Below are positions 37,851 to 47,479 of a DNA stretch of 64,000 bases, in pieces. Made by a program: the position numbers and the translations under genes. The notes beneath the pieces were generated by a model that was not told the origin of the DNA, did no database searches, and saw only the letters and a list, made by a program, of their open reading frames with translations. Source of the stretch: Mycobacterium kyorinense (lineage in GTDB: Bacteria > Actinomycetota > Actinomycetes > Mycobacteriales > Mycobacteriaceae); the NCBI RefSeq assembly GCF_002101735.1, contig NZ_LQPE01000076.1, positions 38,823 to 102,822 of the forward strand. Reading direction: 5' to 3'. Each line of letters starts with the position of its first letter. Within the stretch, counting starts at the first letter, position 1.

Positions 37851-38861
37851 ATGCCCTCACATAAAGCGGTCCACGTGAAGTCCGCCGGCGCGCCGTTGGC
37901 GATCGCCGATGTCGAGACAACGTCGCCTGGGCGCGGCGAAGTGCGCATCGATGTCGGCGCCTGCGGCATCTGCGGCACCGACGCCCACTTCGTCGGCGGT
38001 GCATTCCCCGGCCTGTCCTGGCCGCTGACTCCGGGCCATGAAATCGCCGGCAAAATCGCCGAGATCGGGCCGGGCGTCGAGGACTTCGCGGTGGGCGATC
38101 GAGTCGCCGTCGGATGGTTCGGCGGCAACTGCAACCACTGCGACCCGTGTCGCAAGGGCCTTTTCATCCACTGCGTCAACGGCAAGGTGCCGAGCTGGCA
38201 CTATCCCGGCGGCTACGCCGAGTCGGTGACGGTACCGGCCACCGCACTGGCTCGAATTCCCCCCGAGCTGTCCGACGCCGAAGCCGCACCGATGGGGTGT
38301 GCCGGTGTCACGACCTACAACGCGCTGCGGCACACCAAGGCGCTACCCGGCGACCGGGTAGCGATCCTCGGCGTCGGCGGGCTAGGCCATCTCGGTGTGC
38401 AGTTTTCCCGGGCAATGGGTTTCGAGACCATCGCGATCAATCGCGGCACTGCCAAGGCGGACGACGCCCGCGAGCTGGGCGCTCACCACTACATCGACGC
38501 CACCGGCGATGTGTCCGACGCGCTGAAAGCCTTGGGCGGCGTTGCGGTCGTGCTGGCCACAGCGGGCAACTCGCAGGCAATGGCCGCAACCGTCGGCGGC
38601 TTGGCGCCCCAAGGCGAACTGGTCACGATCGGCGTCACGCCCGAGCCGCTGCCGATCAGCCCGCTACAGTTGATCAATCCGGGGCTGTCCATCGTCGGCC
38701 ATCCGTCCGGGACCGCCAAAGAGGTTGAGGAAACAATGCAATTCGCCGTCCTGTCGGGTGTGCGGGCATGGATCGAGGAACTGCCGCTGTCGCAGGCTGC
38801 CGACGGTTACGCGGCCCTGGTGCAGGGACGGGCGCACTACCGGACCGTCCTGACCATGTGA
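37851..38861 (+). CDS. Zinc-dependent alcohol dehydrogenase (AdhP-like)
   Basis: 336 residues of the medium-chain family. Catalytic zinc ligands lie in ACGICGTDAHF and PGHEIAGKIAEIG. The structural zinc site is CNHCDPCRKGLFIHC (four Cys). The NAD-binding loop is ILGVGGLGHLGVQFSRAMG. It probably oxidises or reduces primary alcohols or aldehydes in the cytosol. It starts 9 bases after the P450 stop, so it may oxidise the 26-alcohol or aldehyde product; that is inference. Its stop overlaps the GTG of the YceI gene. Confidence 0.9.
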   Translation: MPSHKAVHVKSAGAPLAIADVETTSPGRGEVRIDVGACGICGTDAHFVGGAFPGLSWPLTPGHEIAGKIAEIGPGVEDFAVGDRVAVGWFGGNCNHCDPCRKGLFIHCVNGKVPSWHYPGGYAESVTVPATALARIPPELSDAEAAPMGCAGVTTYNALRHTKALPGDRVAILGVGGLGHLGVQFSRAMGFETIAINRGTAKADDARELGAHHYIDATGDVSDALKALGGVAVVLATAGNSQAMAATVGGLAPQGELVTIGVTPEPLPISPLQLINPGLSIVGHPSGTAKEVEETMQFAVLSGVRAWIEELPLSQAADGYAALVQGRAHYRTVLTM

Positions 38862-39415
38862 CTGAGCACAATCCAGCCGTCTGGACCCTGAACGCATCCC
38901 ACGGCGAGTTGGTCGTTCACACCGGGGTCACCGGCCGCGCCGCGAGGATGGGCCATCGCCTCACGATCGTGATGCGGCAATGGCAGGCCATGGTGAGGTG
39001 GGCCGGCGATGAACCGGCCGCGGCGGAACTGGCCGTCGACGTGTCTTCACTGGACGTGGTGCGCGGCGAAGGGGGCGTCACGCCGTTGTCCGGAGCGGAG
39101 AAGTCGCTGGTGCGGTCCAACGCACTGCGCTCGCTGGACGCCGACCGGTATCCCGAGATCACTTTCACCGCCGAAGACATCGAAAAGAGCACCGACGGCT
39201 ACCACCTCACCGGGCCACTGCAGATCCACGGCAAGACCCGCAAGCAGGTAATCGACCTTGGCACAACGGATCTCGGCGACACTTGGCGGATGTCTGCGCA
39301 AGCCGCCGTCCGGCAGTCCGATTTCGGTGTCAAGCCGTACTCGTTGTTCATGGGCTCGCTGAAGGTCGCCGACAAGGTCAGCGTGTCGTTCACCGCACAG
39401 CACACCAAACATTAG
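38858..39415 (+). CDS. YceI-family lipid-binding protein
   Basis: 185 residues from GTG 38858, overlapping the dehydrogenase stop. Fold markers are VWTLNASHGELVVHT at the start, ADRYPEITFTAEDI, LTGPLQIHGKTRKQVIDL and VRQSDFGVKPYS. YceI proteins are lipocalin-like beta barrels that bind isoprenoid or amphiphilic molecules. There is no signal peptide, so this one is cytosolic. Its place after P450 and alcohol dehydrogenase genes suggests it may hold a lipophilic intermediate. Confidence 0.85.
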   Translation: MTEHNPAVWTLNASHGELVVHTGVTGRAARMGHRLTIVMRQWQAMVRWAGDEPAAAELAVDVSSLDVVRGEGGVTPLSGAEKSLVRSNALRSLDADRYPEITFTAEDIEKSTDGYHLTGPLQIHGKTRKQVIDLGTTDLGDTWRMSAQAAVRQSDFGVKPYSLFMGSLKVADKVSVSFTAQHTKH

Positions 39416-39535
39416 GAGGCGTATGCGGGCCTCGGTCGAAGCACCTGGAGCGCTCGACGGCCGATTTGGCGGCGAGGCTTGCCAAAACGGCGGCGACGGC
39501 TCATTCTCTAGCCGAACCCGCGTGAGGAGCCGTCG

Positions 39536-40234
39536 ATGACGCAACCCGAAGCCAACCGTTATCCCGTCCGCGTGCGAGGCGACCTCGACCCCGGCCTGTC
39601 GCGATGGCAATGGCTGGTCAAATGGATTCTGGCCATCCCGCACTACATCGTTCTGTTCTTCTTGCACATCGCCGTCTTGGTAGTCACGGTGATCGCATTC
39701 TTCGCGATCCTGATCACCGGCAAATATCCCCGCGCGTTGTTCGACTTCAGTGTCGGCGTCAAGCGGTGGCGTTGGCGGGTCACGTTTTACGCGCTGACCG
39801 CGCTGGGCACCGACAAGTACCCGCCGTTCAGCCTGCAGCCCAACGCCGAGTACCCGGCCGATTTGGAGGTCGACTATCCGCAGCGGCTGAGCCGCGGCCT
39901 GGTGCTCGTCAAATGGTGGCTATTGGCCATTCCGCACTACCTGATACTGCTGGCCTTCTTCACCGGAGGCTGGCGGTTTCTCATGGTCGACCCGAACGAG
40001 GTCGTCGGCTACGACCTGCCGCCGCTCATAGCGATACTGCTGGTGATCTCCGTGCTGGGCCTGCTGTTCACCGGCCGCTACCCGAAAGGCTTGTACGACT
40101 TCGTGATCGGGATCAACCGGTGGGCCATTCGGGTCCGGGCCTACAGCGCGCTGATGCGCGACGAGTATCCGCCGTTCCGCCTCGACATGGGCGCGCGCGA
40201 AGTGGAGCCGACGGCGGTGACCGAAACCCCTTGA
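39536..40234 (+). CDS. DUF4389 integral membrane protein
   Basis: 232 residues. Two similar halves, each with a membrane segment pair followed by a conserved ITGKYPRALFDFSVGVKRW or FTGRYPKGLYDFVIGINRW motif, and each ending with a YPPF motif (KYPPFSL, EYPPFRL). This internal duplication is typical of DUF4389. Function unknown. The two halves may make a pseudo-symmetric membrane dimer. ATG 39536 follows GAGGAGCC. Confidence 0.85.
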   Translation: MTQPEANRYPVRVRGDLDPGLSRWQWLVKWILAIPHYIVLFFLHIAVLVVTVIAFFAILITGKYPRALFDFSVGVKRWRWRVTFYALTALGTDKYPPFSLQPNAEYPADLEVDYPQRLSRGLVLVKWWLLAIPHYLILLAFFTGGWRFLMVDPNEVVGYDLPPLIAILLVISVLGLLFTGRYPKGLYDFVIGINRWAIRVRAYSALMRDEYPPFRLDMGAREVEPTAVTETP

Positions 40235-40455
40235 GCCGCAGGCCGTAGACAACGTCCTGTGACAGGTTGACAACAAAACCGCGGCACACGCGTTTCGCGG
40301 GCGAATGCAGTGCCTTCGGGCGCTACTGTTCGACGATCGTAGGTTCGTCGGAGGCCCGCCGATGGGCAGCCATCTGCGATAGCGCGTCTTAGTGATGGAG
40401 CGTCGCCGATGGCAGACAACCTTTGCGTGCCAAGCAAGGTGCACGGGAGGTCGAC

Positions 40456-42384
40456 GTGAGCAGCTTTACCGACAGAATGTTCGCCAATGCCCTGACCAGT
40501 CGCAACGGGATGACGACCGGCGAACCCGCTGCGCCGGTCCGGCATACCTGGGCCCAGGTACACCAGCAGGCGCGCCGGGCGGCGGGCGGTTTGGCGGCCG
40601 CCGGCGTCGGGCATGGTGACGCCGTCGCGGTATTGGCAGGCGCACCCGTCGAAATCGCGCCAACGGCGCAGGCGCTGTGGATGCGCGGCGCCAGCCTCAC
40701 GATGCTCCACCAGCCCACGCCGCGCACCGATCTGCAGTCCTGGGCGATCGAGACGGCGGCGGTGATCGGCGTGATCGGGGCTCGGGCCGTGGTCATCTCC
40801 GATCCGTTCATGGCGGCGGCTCCCCTGCTGACCGAGTTGGGAATGAGGGTGCTGCGCGTCGACCAACTGCTTGCGGCAGATCCGGTCGATCCCGTGCATA
40901 CGTGTGACGAGGACGTGGCCCTACTGCAGCTGACATCTGGCTCGACAGGCTTGCCGAAAGCGGTCCAAATCTCCCACCGCAACGTGGTGTCCAATGCCGA
41001 GGCGATGTTCAGCGGCGCGCGGTACGACCTCGACAACGACGTCATCGTGAGCTGGTTGCCGCTGTTCCACGACATGGGTATGACCGGGTTCCTCGCCGTG
41101 CCAATGTATTTCGGTGCAGAGCTGGTGAAGATCACCCCGATGGACTTCCTGCGCGACATACTGCTGTGGGCCAGGCTGATCGACAAGTACAAAGGCACTA
41201 TGACAGCCGCCCCCAACTTCGCTTATTCGTTGCTGGCCAAGCGATTACGCATGCAGAGCACACCCGGCCAATTCGACTTGTCGAGCCTGCGGTGGGCGCT
41301 GTCGGGCGCAGAACACGTCGAACCGGACGACGTGGACGATTTCTGTGCGGCCGGAGCGCCCTTCGGGCTGCGGCCCGAGGCCATCGTGCCCGCCTACGGC
41401 ATGGCCGAGACGACGGTGGCGGTGTCGTTTTCGGAGTGCGGCGCCGGCCTGAAGGTCGACGAGGTCGACGCCGATTTGCTTGCTGTTCTGCGCCACGCAG
41501 TTCCGGCGACCAAGGGCAAGACGCGCCGGCTCGCGTGTCTGGGCCCGTTACTGGCGGGCCTGGAGGCACGCATCGTCGACGACGACGGCAACGTGTTACC
41601 TGCCCGCTGTGTCGGAGTGATCCAGGTCCGCGGCCAGCCGGTCACGGCCGGCTACACCACGGCGGCAGGTTTTGTCGCCGCACGAGACGACCAAGGCTGG
41701 TATGACACCGGCGATCTCGGCTACCTGACCGAGAAAGGCCACATCGTGGTGTGCGGCCGGGTCAAAGACGTCATCATCATGGCCGGTCGCAACATCTACC
41801 CGAACGATATCGAGCGGGCAGCCGAGCGCGTCGACGGCGTTCGTCCCGGTTGCGCGGCCGCGGTGCGGCTTTACGCGGGACTGGCCCGCGAAACGTTTGC
41901 GGTCGCTGTCGAGTCGAGCGCCTACGACATGCCCGCCGAGGCGCGGCGCATCGAGCGCCAGGTGGCCCACGAGGTGGTCGCCGAGGTCGACGTGCGGCCA
42001 CGCAAGGTGGCGGTGGTTGCTCCGGGAACCATTCCCAAAACGCCGTCGGGCAAGCTGCGTCGGTCCTACGCGCTCTCGCTCGTGGGTCGATGGGCCGGTT
42101 ACGGCGACGGCGCCCCGGGGTTGGGAGGCGGCGGCGGGGCAGGTGCCGGAGCGGCATCGTCAGGTACCCCGTGCAGGCGGTTGAGCAGCTTTGTCAATAG
42201 CGGGTGCGGATCGGGCTCCGGCGGGGGCGCGACAGGCGGCGGTGGCACCGGGGCCGGCTCGGCGGCCGGCACGTTGACCGGCGGCTCTGCCGACACCACG
42301 GTTTGCGGCTCGGCGGGCGCCGCGGCGACGGTCGGCTCCTGCGGCGGCTCCGGTTGCGGCGCCGCGTGCGGCGCCGGCGGCTGA
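40456..42384 (+). CDS. FadD-type acyl-AMP/acyl-CoA ligase with long 3' overlap
   Basis: 642 codons from GTG 40456 (GGGAGG upstream). Adenylation motifs: [20 protein letters not shown] (P-loop), [35 protein letters not shown] and [16 protein letters not shown], and the catalytic Lys in [11 protein letters not shown]. The ligase fold is complete near residue 545. The remaining about 95 residues are Gly/Ala/Ser-rich and lie antisense to the proline-rich tail of the convergent gene, so the natural stop may have been lost or this tail may not be functional. [10 protein letters not shown] resembles fatty-acyl-AMP ligases feeding polyketide synthases. Substrate unknown. Confidence 0.85.
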   Translation: MSSFTDRMFANALTSRNGMTTGEPAAPVRHTWAQVHQQARRAAGGLAAAGVGHGDAVAVLAGAPVEIAPTAQALWMRGASLTMLHQPTPRTDLQSWAIETAAVIGVIGARAVVISDPFMAAAPLLTELGMRVLRVDQLLAADPVDPVHTCDEDVALLQLTSGSTGLPKAVQISHRNVVSNAEAMFSGARYDLDNDVIVSWLPLFHDMGMTGFLAVPMYFGAELVKITPMDFLRDILLWARLIDKYKGTMTAAPNFAYSLLAKRLRMQSTPGQFDLSSLRWALSGAEHVEPDDVDDFCAAGAPFGLRPEAIVPAYGMAETTVAVSFSECGAGLKVDEVDADLLAVLRHAVPATKGKTRRLACLGPLLAGLEARIVDDDGNVLPARCVGVIQVRGQPVTAGYTTAAGFVAARDDQGWYDTGDLGYLTEKGHIVVCGRVKDVIIMAGRNIYPNDIERAAERVDGVRPGCAAAVRLYAGLARETFAVAVESSAYDMPAEARRIERQVAHEVVAEVDVRPRKVAVVAPGTIPKTPSGKLRRSYALSLVGRWAGYGDGAPGLGGGGGAGAGAASSGTPCRRLSSFVNSGCGSGSGGGATGGGGTGAGSAAGTLTGGSADTTVCGSAGAAATVGSCGGSGCGAACGAGG

Positions 42385-43307
42385 ACCTTGGCCGGCGGTG
42401 GAGCGGGCGCCTTGGCCACCGGGGCCGGTGTCGTCCTGTGGACCGCCTGCTTCACCGGTGCCGCGGGCTTGTCGGGAAGCAGCCGCGGGCCGATCGCCAG
42501 CGACACCGACGCCACCAGCGTCACCGCACCGGCAACCAGCATGGTCAACGCGCCGGCGTAACCCCGCGGCCGCGAAGGCACGGGCGCCGCGCTGACTTCT
42601 TCGATCGACTCGATCAGCGGGGCATCAGTGAAGTCGGTGGTCTGCGCCGACGCCAGGGCCGCGCCGCGGGCCAGGGCCAGCGGCGTGCCGCTTTGGGTGA
42701 ACACCGGTACCGGCAGGGCCTTCTCCAGCTGCCATGAGAGCGCATCGAGGTCGTGGTCGGGGCCGACGACCACCACGCCACCGGGTTGCCAGGTGCTCCG
42801 GTCGAACATCGCGGTCAGCCACGCAGTGAGCCGCTCGGCGCCGCCGTCCAGCTGTTTGACGGCGGTTTTGCCCTGGTCATCGGAGTCGTCGACCATCACC
42901 ACGGTTGTCGAGTCGCCCTGCAGGAGGCACACCGCGGCCTTGTCACGGCCGACGACGGAGGCGATACCGCGCGCCAGCATCTCAGCGGCCTCGACCAACC
43001 GAATCGGCACGACGTTGTCGAACCCCGCCTCAGTCAATGACTCCAACAGCAGCGCGGCCTCGGCCGCGGCGTCGTCGGTCCACGTGACGCCCACGACATG
43101 AAGCCGCTGATCGCGCCGCGCCGCCGCGGCCTGGGCCTCTAACACCGCCGCGGTCGCTTGCTCCGAGGTGTCGGCCGCGCGCATCCCGCCGCCGGTGCGT
43201 ACCGCGAAGTCGTCGTGATCGGTGACGGCGCCGTCGGCGTGGCGGCCTTCGACCAGCACCCAGCCGCCGGCCGTCGGTGTCAGCGACAGCCCTAGTACCG
43301 TATCCAA
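42099..43307 (-). CDS. DUF7159-like membrane protein with proline-rich exported tail
   Basis: 402 residues. A cytosolic domain (1-250) starts [20 protein letters not shown] and has hydrophobic strands resembling an actin-like/ASKHA fold. A single membrane helix ([20 protein letters not shown]) follows, then about 120 residues rich in Pro and Ala ([18 protein letters not shown]), ending PGAPSP. The arrangement matches mycobacterial proline-rich membrane proteins such as Rv0312. It may link the cytosol to the wall. The 3' end overlaps the ligase gene by 286 bases. Function unknown. Confidence 0.75.
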   Translation of the reverse strand: MDTVLGLSLTPTAGGWVLVEGRHADGAVTDHDDFAVRTGGGMRAADTSEQATAAVLEAQAAAARRDQRLHVVGVTWTDDAAAEAALLLESLTEAGFDNVVPIRLVEAAEMLARGIASVVGRDKAAVCLLQGDSTTVVMVDDSDDQGKTAVKQLDGGAERLTAWLTAMFDRSTWQPGGVVVVGPDHDLDALSWQLEKALPVPVFTQSGTPLALARGAALASAQTTDFTDAPLIESIEEVSAAPVPSRPRGYAGALTMLVAGAVTLVASVSLAIGPRLLPDKPAAPVKQAVHRTTPAPVAKAPAPPPAKVQPPAPHAAPQPEPPQEPTVAAAPAEPQTVVSAEPPVNVPAAEPAPVPPPPVAPPPEPDPHPLLTKLLNRLHGVPDDAAPAPAPPPPPNPGAPSP

Positions 43308-44620
<1,313 letters not shown>

Positions 44621-44635
44621 ACCACGCGCGAGCTG

Positions 44636-44673
44636 AAAACTGCGCTTGACGGTGATCCGTCAAGCGCAGTTTT
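44636..44673 (+). terminator. Intrinsic terminator after fbpB
   Basis: A perfect 17-base stem (44636-44652 with 44657-44673) with a TGAT loop, starting 15 bases after the fbpB stop and ending in TTTTT. This is one of the few textbook hairpin-plus-T-tract terminators in the window, as expected for a highly expressed gene. Confidence 0.9.
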
Positions 44674-44768
44674 TCTGTTGCGCCGCTCCCCTTTCCGAAC
44701 GCCGTCAAGGCGCGCACAATCGGAATACGCCAGGAATCATGCTCGACCAAGAAGGAAGGTTCTGTGCG

Positions 44769-44996
44769 ATGAAAGCCAAGGTTGGCGATTGGCTGGTCAT
44801 CAAGGGAACGACAGTTGCACAGCCGGACCATCGTGGCTTGATCACCGAGGTGCGCTCCCCCGACGGGTCGCCGCCCTACGTCGTGCAGTGGGCCAGCGAC
44901 CATGTGGCGACGGTGTTTCCGGGTCCCGACGCTCTTGTCGTGTCGTCACAGGAGATGGACGCCGCCGACACCCGGGCCGCACACCGGGTTCACTGA
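44769..44996 (+). CDS. DUF1918 small protein
   Basis: 75 residues. AKVGDWLVIKGTTVAQPDHR and PPYVVQWASDHVATVFPGPD are the DUF1918 blocks, a small SH3-like beta barrel. GGAAGG precedes ATG 44769. Such proteins are common in actinobacteria, cytosolic and of unknown role. The 3' end overlaps the convergent membrane protein gene by 7 bases. Confidence 0.85.
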   Translation: MKAKVGDWLVIKGTTVAQPDHRGLITEVRSPDGSPPYVVQWASDHVATVFPGPDALVVSSQEMDAADTRAAHRVH

Positions 44997-45559
44997 ACCC
45001 GGTCGGTGACGTCGACCCAGGCCGTCGTATCGCGGCGGTGGTCGTGCATGTTGCGGCACTGACCGTATAGACGCGCGACCCCGAGGTTGGGGTAGTCGTC
45101 GTCGCGGTACACGATCGCGGTGACGCCGTCTTTGTTCAGGGTTTTACCGAACAGGTGCTGGTTGGGTGGCTGTCCTTCGGTCCAGCCGTGGGCCACCATC
45201 GCCGTGCCGATGTCCTGGAAGTAGGTGTCGGCGCGCGCGTCGGCGGGCACGGTGAAGTTCAGGTACACCGCACCCTGGTACGGCGGGTTGTCGCGGTCTT
45301 TGCAGGACATCAACAGGTAGCCCGCGGTGGCTTTCTGCAAATGCGCGACGTCGACGAGATGCCTTGCCTGCTCGACGACTTCGTTCTCGCTTTGCTCGTC
45401 GGACACCGGCTTGGCGGGCCGGTCGAGATCGGCAGGCGACGAATGAAGCCGACCTATCGCCAGGAATGCTCCGCCCAGCACCAGCGAAATCGATAACGCG
45501 GCGGCAAGCAGGGCTCGAGCGGCCGGCGACCGAAGCCATGCGGGTTGAACTGCGGCCAC
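44990..45559 (-). CDS. Membrane-anchored exported protein of unknown family
   Basis: 189 residues from GTG 45559. A membrane helix at about 12-36 (LLAAALSISLVLGGAFLAIG) is followed by an exported domain (HLQKATAGYLLMSCKDRDNP, VYLNFTVPADARADTYFQDI, YGQCRNMHDHRRD). Its two cysteines probably form a disulfide. Similar single-span proteins recur in mycobacteria. It is downstream of the XRE-like paralogue gene, on the same strand, with 30 bases between them. No enzymatic motif visible. Confidence 0.7.
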   Translation of the reverse strand: MAAVQPAWLRSPAARALLAAALSISLVLGGAFLAIGRLHSSPADLDRPAKPVSDEQSENEVVEQARHLVDVAHLQKATAGYLLMSCKDRDNPPYQGAVYLNFTVPADARADTYFQDIGTAMVAHGWTEGQPPNQHLFGKTLNKDGVTAIVYRDDDYPNLGVARLYGQCRNMHDHRRDTTAWVDVTDRVQ

Positions 45560-45589
45560 GCCTCAGGCTAACTCGTATCGCCGACCCGG

Positions 45590-46060
45590 TTAGCCGCCGA
45601 GCGCCGCGATGAGCTCCTTGATCTTGGCCGCCTCTTCGTCGGTGGGCTGCTCGTCGGCTTCGAGCGCGTCGAGAAGTTCCGCCGTCAGCCCGGCGCCGTT
45701 GGCGGTCTCCTGCGCGGACAGCTTGGCCCGGCGGCGCGTGACGTACAGCTGCTGGCCCAATGTCGCGCCGGGTCCTTCCGCGACCCGCTCCATCAGCTCG
45801 TCGTATTGGGTGCGAACCCCGCTGAGCGCCACGATGACCGACGGTGTCGACCGGCCTCGGGACGCCGCCTCGGTGAGCGCCGTCTGCAGCTTGCGCAGAC
45901 CGGACAGAATCACCCCGGCGCGGCCGGCGAACTCTGGATCGCTGGAGTCCGGCAGGGCCTCGATCGACGCGGTGAACATCTGCATTGCCGCCTCGACCAA
46001 GCTGACAATGACGGGTGCCTCACCGTCATCCAGCGCGCCGTCGGCCTTGAATCGATTCAT
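45590..46060 (-). CDS. Helical protein with XRE-like segment; paralogue of 10203-10772
   Basis: 156 residues. Shares APVIVSLVEAAMQM, TPSVIVALSGVRTQYDEL and LGQQLYVTRRRAKLSAQE with the protein at 10203-10772, in the same order and spacing, so the two are paralogues 35 kb apart. The last block resembles an XRE helix-turn-helix followed by an acidic helix (EADEQPTDEEAAKIKELIAA). The start is ATG 46060. The downstream gene is a membrane-anchored protein. A regulatory role is an inference. Confidence 0.65.
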   Translation of the reverse strand: MNRFKADGALDDGEAPVIVSLVEAAMQMFTASIEALPDSSDPEFAGRAGVILSGLRKLQTALTEAASRGRSTPSVIVALSGVRTQYDELMERVAEGPGATLGQQLYVTRRRAKLSAQETANGAGLTAELLDALEADEQPTDEEAAKIKELIAALGG

Positions 46061-46284
46061 GGTGTCTGGGGCCTCACTGAATCTCCGTGTCGATGGTGAT
46101 CACTCCACGTTGAGCGTGGTGGAGGACGTCGAAACGCTAGCGCGTCTGGAGCGTCGATACAAGGGTCGGCACCGCCGGGGCGCTATCCGGCCGGCGATTG
46201 CGCCGAACGCCGAGAAGTTTGTTTACAAGTTCGGGCCGGATTTCCGCTCTTGTGCAGGTGCCTTATAGCGGCCAGAGTGAATAT

Positions 46285-46713
46285 ATGACGGACCAGAAAT
46301 TGATCGAGCACTGGATTCAGGGCTGTACGGTGCAGCGGATCATGTTCCGCGACGGTCTTGTCCTGAATCTCGAGGATTACAACGAACTCGTCATCTCCGC
46401 GCCGCTACGGCTGACTCTGCCGGCCACCCCCACCGCACCGAGCGAGGTCGTTTCGATCGACCCGAATGACCCGGCTGAGCAGGAGCGACCGCTGTTTGAT
46501 TTCGCCGGGGCGACATGCACCGAGGTGCTCTGGGACGACGCGGGGGATTTGCACCTAGAGTTTTCCGACGGCCACCAGATCGACGTGCCGCCCGACGAGA
46601 CCGTGACCGCGTGGGAACTCTACGGCAAGTACCACGGGTATGCCGCTTGCCTGGCCCGCGGGAAAGTGCGGGTAGTGCGCCACGACATGCCGGAGAATTT
46701 CGGCGAGGAGTAG
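46285..46713 (+). CDS. Small conserved cytosolic protein (possibly DUF6188)
   Basis: 142 residues. It begins MTDQKLIEHWIQGCTVQRIM, followed by a beta-rich body (FRDGLVLNLEDYNELVISAP, TEVLWDDAGDLHLEFSDGHQ) and a short helical end (WELYGKYHGYAACLARGKVR). The pattern of a small actinobacterial family that I tentatively equate with DUF6188. ATG 46285 sits after a short AT-rich stretch, so the message may be nearly leaderless. Function unknown. Confidence 0.6.
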   Translation: MTDQKLIEHWIQGCTVQRIMFRDGLVLNLEDYNELVISAPLRLTLPATPTAPSEVVSIDPNDPAEQERPLFDFAGATCTEVLWDDAGDLHLEFSDGHQIDVPPDETVTAWELYGKYHGYAACLARGKVRVVRHDMPENFGEE

Positions 46714-46850
46714 CCCGGTGGATTTGCGTCGGCACTCCGCGGCAGCGCGCCGGTGGACATTCGCGGCGCAAACCTCATTTTGTTTGTGGTGACGTTTTAT
46801 CGCCGCACAATGGGTCGCCGATCGGCGCAAGACATGCTTGGATCAGCCCC

Positions 46851-47309
46851 ATGCAAGGGTCGGCGACAGTTCATATGGCAGCACCAGCGGAGAAGATCTG
46901 GAATCTGATTGCAGACGTCCGCAATACCGGGCGGTTCTCCCCCGAGACGTTCGAAGCCGAGTGGCTGGACGGCGCCACCGGTCCCGCGCTCGGCGCGCGA
47001 TTCCGCGGACATGTCCGGCGCAACGAGATTGGGCCGGTGTACTGGACCACCTGCCGGGTCACCGCCTGTGATCCCGGGCGCGAGTTCGGCTTCGAGGTGC
47101 TCGTCGGTGACCGGCCCGTGAACACCTGGCACTACCGGTTGTCGCCCAGCGGGGACGGCACCGACGTGACCGAGTCGTTCCGGCTCGCTTCGTCGCCGCT
47201 GACCACCGTGTACTACTGGGTGTTCGGCGGCTGGCTGCGTCAGCGCCGCAACATCCGGGACATGACGAAGACGCTGCAACGCATCAAGGAAGTGGCCGAG
47301 AGCGAGTGA
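46851..47309 (+). CDS. SRPBCC (START-like) lipid-binding protein, Rv1883c-like
   Basis: 152 residues: MQGSATVHMAAPAEKIWNLI, the typical N-terminal strand-helix of polyketide-cyclase/START proteins, then FSPETFEAEWLDGATGPALG, VTACDPGREFGFEVL and TDVTESFRLAS, and a C-terminal helix LQRIKEVAESE. The fold encloses a hydrophobic cavity for a lipid or polyketide. It is the first gene of the operon with the SDR remnant and CYP140. M. tuberculosis has Rv1883c-Rv1882c-(lppE)-Rv1880c in this order. Confidence 0.85.
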   Translation: MQGSATVHMAAPAEKIWNLIADVRNTGRFSPETFEAEWLDGATGPALGARFRGHVRRNEIGPVYWTTCRVTACDPGREFGFEVLVGDRPVNTWHYRLSPSGDGTDVTESFRLASSPLTTVYYWVFGGWLRQRRNIRDMTKTLQRIKEVAESE

Positions 47310-47479
47310 CGGTCGAGAAATCGGTCTTCATCACCGGCGCCGGCAGCGGCATCGGCCGTGAAGGCGGGAGCATCCGCTGGATCGACCGTCTCGAGGGCAT
47401 CAGCCCGGAGTTGGTGCGCGGCCGGATTGTCAAGGCGCTGCCCAGGATCGGCGCTGCCGGCGACGGAGGTTCGAGGTGA
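47306..47479 (+). pseudogene. Short-chain dehydrogenase remnant with large in-frame internal deletion (Rv1882c-like)
   Basis: 57 codons. GTG 47306 overlaps the SRPBCC stop. The first 19 residues are a complete SDR N-terminus (VEKSVFITGAGSGIGRE with the cofactor Gly motif). The sequence then jumps directly to SIRWIDRLEGISPELVRGRI and its tail, which matches the C-terminus of Rv1882c-type SDRs as I recall it. About 200 residues holding the catalytic Ser-Tyr-Lys are missing, yet the frame is kept and the TGA still overlaps the CYP140 start. The product cannot be an active dehydrogenase. Confidence 0.75.
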
